DNA from: Xanthoparmelia taractica
Taxonomy: Eukaryota; Ascomycota; Lecanoromycetes; Lecanorales; Parmeliaceae
Assembly: GCA_033085395.1 (NCBI GenBank)
Contig: JANQBS010000029.1
Span: 1 to 64,000, forward strand
DNA: 64,000 nucleotides
Reading direction: 5' to 3'
The notes under the pieces are model-generated. The model was not told where the DNA came from. It searched no databases and worked only from the letters and a program-made list of their open reading frames with translations. Made by a program: the position numbers and the translations under genes. Below, in pieces: positions 59,036-64,000 of this stretch. Each line of letters opens with the position of its first letter. Position 1 is the stretch's first letter.

Positions 59036-60775
59036 GAAATCGTATTAACGTTAATTATTCTATACTTCTATCTTATCGCTAAACTAAATAACGAATAGAA
59101 TAAGCTACTACTCTATATTTAGTCTACTATAAATAATTTATTAATACTATTACTTATTTATCTCTAGATAAGCTATACTATAACTTTAGTTTAGAATATT
59201 ATTAGTATATTACTTACTATTCTTAATCTATCTATAGAATACTTTATTAGTCTTCGTCTAAATAAACGCGAAGAAGTAGATAATACTATAATGTTTATAT
59301 CTATTATTATAAAAGTAAGATATAATACGAAGTATCTAGTACTCGATCTAAAGATAGAAAATATAATCTTTTTTAAATTATACTATAAATATAATATTTT
59401 AAAATTTATTAATCGAAAGCTATTATAGTAGAGAGTAGATTTATTTAAGATTCTTAATAAAATTAAATACTTAGTCTATCGACTATAGCTATTCTCTATT
59501 ATATATATATATTTTAATATATTAATCGCTTAACTAAAGTCTATAGCTAGTACTATAATAGAACTAGATTTATATAAACGAAGTATTAATACTAAGTTCT
59601 CGCTAGTATTAAATAAGATTAAATTATAATAGAATAAGTATTAGCTAGAATATATTATAAATAAATAAATTACTCGCGAAAAAATATACTATCTAATTAA
59701 GTAATTAAACTAAGACTACGAATATAATATTTTATATTCGATTAACAATCTAATTAATACTTAAGATCTTATCGATATAGTGAAAGTATACCGTCTATCT
59801 ATTTCTAATATTCTATAAGTATCTACTATTACTATCTCTTCTACTTCGCGAAAGACTACGAAGAGAGAAAGAGATCGTTTAAGAAAGATTTTTTTAATCT
59901 ATTAAAGCTTTCTATAAAGAAAAAGATTACTATTATTAGATTAAAGTATTTACTATATTATTTATTATATTAGTATATAATAATTTTTAACGAGAGCGTT
60001 AACTTTTCTTTTATTTATTAGTATTTATTATAGAAATCATAGATAGATAGCTATTAGATAGTTATTGAAGTCTTCGATAGTAACTTTCGAGTAGAAGAAG
60101 AAGTTAAGAAAACTATCTTATATTAATACTAGCGTAGATACCTATTAAGTACTTATTCTCTACTATCTCTATAGAAATAAATTATCTTTCTATCTCTCTT
60201 AGATACTAGCTATAATAATTAATTAGTAAAACTATTTTCTATAGCTTTTAAAATACTTCTATATAGTTATTTAATAATAATAAGATTAATCTAGCTCTTA
60301 TTAAGAATTCTAAATATTATTAAAAAACTAGGTATATTAATATTTAATATTACTACATATATTAGATCTATAAGAATAGATTAATTAGACTTAATTTTAT
60401 ATATATCGCTAGTTAAGTAGCTAATATATTAATTAAGTCGCTTACTTTATAAGTGTATTAGCGAAATAGATAGCTACTCGATCTATATAGTCTTAAGTCT
60501 ATTCTAAATAAATAAAATAGTAAAGAGAGAGTATTAATATTAGATAATTATTTTGCTTAATTTTTATTTGATTCTAGTAAAGAAGAATTCTCTAATCTAG
60601 CTAGCGTTCTATAAATAGAGTAAGCGAATAATAGCGAATCTAATAGAATTCTCTTAGCGAGTATATATAAAAATCTATAATCGCCTTTATATATTTTCTT
60701 TTTTATATTCTTAATATCTAATTAATTAGATTAATTAGCTAGCCTTAGCCAATTATTAAATAGTATTTCTGCTTA
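59036..60775. repeat. RIP-degraded AT-rich repeat (copy B)
   Basis: About 1.74 kb, extremely AT-rich, CA and TG almost absent, CG retained. Several stretches match 1-1545 in the same orientation (for example 59860-60190 with 745-1040), so both derive from one element. Composition returns to normal at about 60776. The element class is not readable. Confidence 0.85.
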
Positions 60776-60825
60776 GTTATAGCTTTCCCGCTGCCCGCAA
60801 ATCAGTCATTGCAACACTTACCCTA

Positions 60826-61110
60826 CTAGGCGAAGAAGTCTTTTGCGGAACTACACCATTGCAGGGCAGCTCCGACAGACATGCGAGGTCGATTGTTGTC
60901 CAAGTACCTACTCTTGTCCCACTACACTACGAACATGCTGAAACATGTCCCAACATTCAGACTTGTATTCATTCTAATACCTTATTTCACCGATCTCCCA
61001 TTTTCCATTCTGCTAGGAATACATTATCACATGGGATTTCTTTCATTTCAAATTTAAAAACGTCCAAAGAAGCCTTTCTTTCGTGCTGGTTCCCCCATCC
61101 CTTAGACTTC
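60826..61110 (-). pseudogene. Duplicated, broken 3' end of the siderophore transporter gene
   Basis: This block repeats 56608-56810 in the same orientation: gaagaagtNttttgcggaac, cagctccgaca, atgcNaggtcgat, and the coding end ccaaagaagcctttctttcgtgctgg. On the minus strand it still encodes the last residues (PARKKGFFG-F) and a stop. It has an extra 80-bp stretch inside and no further similarity beyond about 61110, so only the gene tail and 3' UTR remain. It directly abuts the RIP block. Confidence 0.8.
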
Positions 61111-62340
61111 TAAGAATAGCGGAATAAATGCGTTTAGAGACAAAGGAATGCTGAACACCTACCAAAACAAATTAGTCTGTTTGCCATTCAATGCAACCCG
61201 ATCTATTTTTTTCATATACGCCGTAGTGAATAAGGAGCTGGGTGGAGAGTAAAGGAGGTGAGGAGGTAGGAAAGGTACCAGGGATGGATCAATTGCAAGG
61301 CAGTTCCAGTAGTCCTCCACTCAGCTCCCTTAACCCAAGTATAGTTTTACTCCTCCAACCCGCACCGACATAGATGTAGTCCTCCACCCAGCTTCCTCAA
61401 ACCGATTGTGTTCAACAGGCACTGAGAACTGTCAGAATCGGTAACGTCAGCACACTGATGATAAGGAGGTTGTTAGTGTACATGGCTGATACAATGTCCT
61501 TTTCGAAACGCTAGGCGTGGGGCTGTTTATCTGATTGTCGATGATGGTGGTGGTCTCTTATCTCTTCTGAGACGGATTTGCTATTTTCTCCCCTTGCTCC
61601 TCCTCTTACTCCAACAATTTGGTGTCGAATATGTCCTATGGTTAGCGAAGGTAGGATACGAGTAATCGATCAATGGCGGACACTGAGTCTGCTCCTGTCC
61701 AACCAGTTGTTGTTTTCTTTTCTCTACGCAGTTTTCGGAGTTAGCTTGGCTTCTTCAAGTGAGACAAACGGAGCTGGAAGACAGATCTCGGTAGCTGACA
61801 GAAATTTTAGCTCCCGGTGTGGTTCGTGCAAGTCAAATAATTGTACCAAAGTGCGAAAAGTAGATACCTCTTCCTCTCCTCCCGATAACGTTCATATATC
61901 TTCCCTCCTCTTCCGCTTCAAGCAGAGGTTGTAAGGGTTGGCACCATCATGATCATTAACACAGTGAGCAATACACGGATTATGCAACATATCCAGAAGA
62001 AGATCGACTCGGCACAGGAGGCCACTTTCGGGCATAAACGTAGGGTACACAGAGGTATTCTTGCGCGGATTGATTCAATACCCGAAGGGTTGAGAGAAAG
62101 GCAGGGAGATTTAGAATGAAGGGTTCCATATTCTCCCGAAACCGATTATTCCTTCTCTGATCCAATATGGTGTAATTTCCTCTTTCACAACCCTTCATGG
62201 AATAGGTTCTTTTTAGTTCGAAGGGGAATATGCTATTATGTCGACATTATGATCAGCAAACTTCATGAAATACTGTCCGTCGAGCAAGGGAAGACTTCAA
62301 TACTCTGAATTTTCCGCTGTGTCGATTCGAGGAACGGTCG
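61111..62340. other. Gene-free right-edge region, part 1
   Basis: Only short frames without similarity. No RNA gene recognised. Base composition is normal, so it has not been RIP-degraded like its left neighbour. Confidence 0.5.
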
Positions 62341-63240
62341 GCGTTGAGTAAACATACCGCGGTAGGCTGTATAATGTACTCTTGTTATAAAGTACATACA
62401 GGAAGAATAGGAGTCGGTGAGTAACATGATCAACGGAATGTGCTATCCCTCCTTCTGAATCTGAATGGCTACAGGAGGTGATGGCGGATAAGGAAAATGT
62501 GCGGCGATGGAGTGGGTATGATGGGGATCGTCGATGATGAGGGCTTTCCTCCAGAGTCCCTTCCAGCCGATCTCGGGTATCCTTGTACGTTTCCTCCTCC
62601 TTTACATCTCCCGTCCAAGGCCAGGTTCTACCTCGTCAGATATCGACACCACCAAGAAGAGGGATGATTAGAAATTCTGATAAAAATTGTTCAAGTGTGG
62701 ATTCTTCGAGGTTCAGTCCACTGAAGAGCTTGCTGCCGAGGATCCTCGTATGTTGACCTGAACAAAAGTCCGCAGCGGTATTAAATAGCTACCCCGCGGT
62801 GAGCTGCATAAAATATCCCTATATACAGTCAAAGTGTGTGGTTTGCTCATCTCCTCCTCAATCCCTAGTACATATGTAATTTTGCTTCTCCACTCAACGC
62901 GGGTTCGGCAAAGGGAACAGAAGATGTGACGAGGCGTTGAAAGATGGTGGCGGATAAGAGAGGTACCGGTAAGGCGGAATGTACTGCTGACAAGAAGAAT
63001 CAGCAACTTTCTCAAATGAAGTTCAAATGAGGGTTTTTCGATGTTGCGCACCTCCTCACATTGGGTCTTCAGAACTTTCTGGCTCGATATCGCCAGGCTT
63101 GGAGAAAGTCACGCGTTCGTGATGGTCCACTACTGTACCCCACGGTGCGCAATCTTAGATAAAGATTCGCGTATGCAAAGGTAAGGCACTTGTACCTGCG
63201 CCACAAACCGGCGCATTATATTGGGCCTCGGCAACGACCA
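62341..63240. repeat. Degenerate direct repeats of roughly 0.35-0.45 kb
   Basis: An anchor word resembling accccRcggtgNgctg recurs at 62354, 62791 and 63137. Similar flanks include gatggNggataag near 62479 and 62946, and ttcaagtgtggattcttcgagg near 62691 against ttcaaatgagggtttttcgatg near 63021. Divergence is high and borders are unclear. Confidence 0.45.
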
Positions 63241-63464
63241 ACAAATCACACCACTAACGGGTCGTTGGGATCGCTCAATTTCAACGACGATTGATCTTGG
63301 AAGCATGCAATCGAACTCCTTTTCCAAATATGAATCATGTGAGGGCGCTGTTCTGACGCCGGGACGCGGATTTCATCGTGACGTGATGATGAAGCGACAA
63401 GATGTTTGATGCATCCTGGAAACCACGTCAGATCCTAATGTCTTATTCGCAACAATGTTTGAAG

Positions 63465-63790
63465 CTTCTCATGAAGGTTTCCTATCAAGAACGGGACTGG
63501 AAGACCTGCAAAGTGAGGAGCATTTTTCTCGGACTGTTCGAGACTGGGAGTTTGTGTGCCTAACCTTTCACGAAGGCCTCCTGCCCAGAATGGATGGGGA
63601 GGCCTCCAAAGTGAGTAACATTAAAAGCATCTGAAGACAGAGCAGCTGTATACCGAACGATTCCTCTAGGATCTCCTACCTAGAATAGGTTGGGAGACCT
63701 CTATGATAAGCAACAACGAGAGCAAGCATCTCAAGCCTTTCTTAAAGAACTCCTATCCAGAACGGATTGAGAGACCTTGAGAAAGGTAAA
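63465..63790. repeat. Tandem array of four hairpin-forming units
   Basis: Four degenerate units begin with the core CTCCTAYCCAGAAYGG at about 63479, 63577, 63672 and 63749 (spacing about 95, 95 and 77). Each core is followed by a complementary arm (GGNGAGACCT type), preceded by aagg- or agga-type bases, so each unit can fold into a stem-loop. Stem bases vary together between units, for example GGCCTCC with GGAGGCC in unit 2 and TCTCC with GGAGA in unit 3. A fifth, weaker unit may lie near 63905. Confidence 0.6.
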
Positions 63791-64000
63791 AGCAAGCCTC
63801 ATCATGTCTATATTTTTGGAATGGTCGTCCGAAGTAAGAAAGCTACCATTACCATCGCTAGCTTCCGTCTCTATCGCACATTGTTTAAAGTCTTCTCCGC
63901 TCGACTTTCATTCTACAACAAGAATCTGGGAGAGCACAATCTATCTTGAAAAAGCATACTTTCATCATAATCTTTGGAGAATCATCTACTCTGTGTGACT
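63791..64000. other. Right edge, no supported gene
   Basis: Two overlapping frames of 60-73 codons have no recognisable similarity. Any gene here would be cut by the window edge. Confidence 0.4.

Noticed and set aside
59036..60775. AT-rich block as centromere or replication origin
   Set aside because: The CA/TG depletion and homology to 1-1545 are fully explained by RIP on a repeated element.
61578..61934. 118-codon frame with several cysteines as a small secreted protein
   Set aside because: The starting codon is not ATG, the hydrophobic stretch is internal, and the Cys spacing fits no known family.
63465..63790. CRISPR-like array
   Set aside because: Fungal DNA, diverged units, no constant-length unique spacers.

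Overview
This is nuclear DNA from a filamentous ascomycete (Pezizomycotina). Nearly every gene carries short GT..AG introns of about 45-90 nt. The protein set is fungal: a Zn2Cys6 regulator, ECM14, Drs2, Syt1-type Sec7, Mrn1/Nrd1, Jsn1/Puf2, an Ecl1-type factor, Cdc42 and a siderophore transporter. Three AT-rich blocks almost lack CpA/TpG, the scar of repeat-induced point mutation (RIP). The style suggests Leotiomycetes, but that placement is inference. I built 22 protein-coding gene models, most by splicing exons so that phase is kept and known family motifs join. No rRNA, tRNA or CRISPR was seen.

Layout. 1-1545: RIP-degraded repeat, then a partial copy of a small transposon directly in front of a D-glycerate 3-kinase-like gene (1978-2997). 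3.0-15 kb: HIT hydrolase (minus), alpha/beta hydrolase, CTF1/Far-type regulator, LysM protein, CoA-binding protein (minus, apparently frameshifted) and a Tmt1-like methyltransferase. 15-32 kb: Rad4, ECM14 (minus), Sec7-PH Arf-GEF, mitochondrial ketoacyl synthase CEM1 (minus) divergent from mitoribosomal mL46, and a 10-exon nickel/cobalt transporter (minus). 32-45 kb: Drs2 flippase (minus) and CRIPT, diverging across a RIP-degraded inverted-repeat element, then Mrn1/Nrd1 with a long leader and an Ecl1-type gene (minus). 45-59 kb: Vps72/Swc2 (minus), an intact 290-bp MITE, a Jsn1/Puf2-like protein, a 145-bp inverted-repeat element, an unrecognised conserved-looking gene, Cdc42 (minus) and a siderophore-iron transporter (minus). 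59-64 kb: a large RIP block homologous to the one at the left end, a broken duplicate of the siderophore transporter 3' end, and gene-free DNA with degenerate repeats, including a tandem series of hairpin-forming units.

Most genes are housekeeping and conserved, with no sign of a secondary-metabolite cluster or co-regulated pathway. The mitochondrial FAS-II synthase and mL46 share a 272-bp divergent promoter. The unusual material lies in the transposon-derived edges and promoters, in odd gene structures (12-nt microexon, candidate GC-AG intron, possible in-frame coding after a UGA, possible 1-nt frameshift), and in the tandem hairpin repeats at the right edge.
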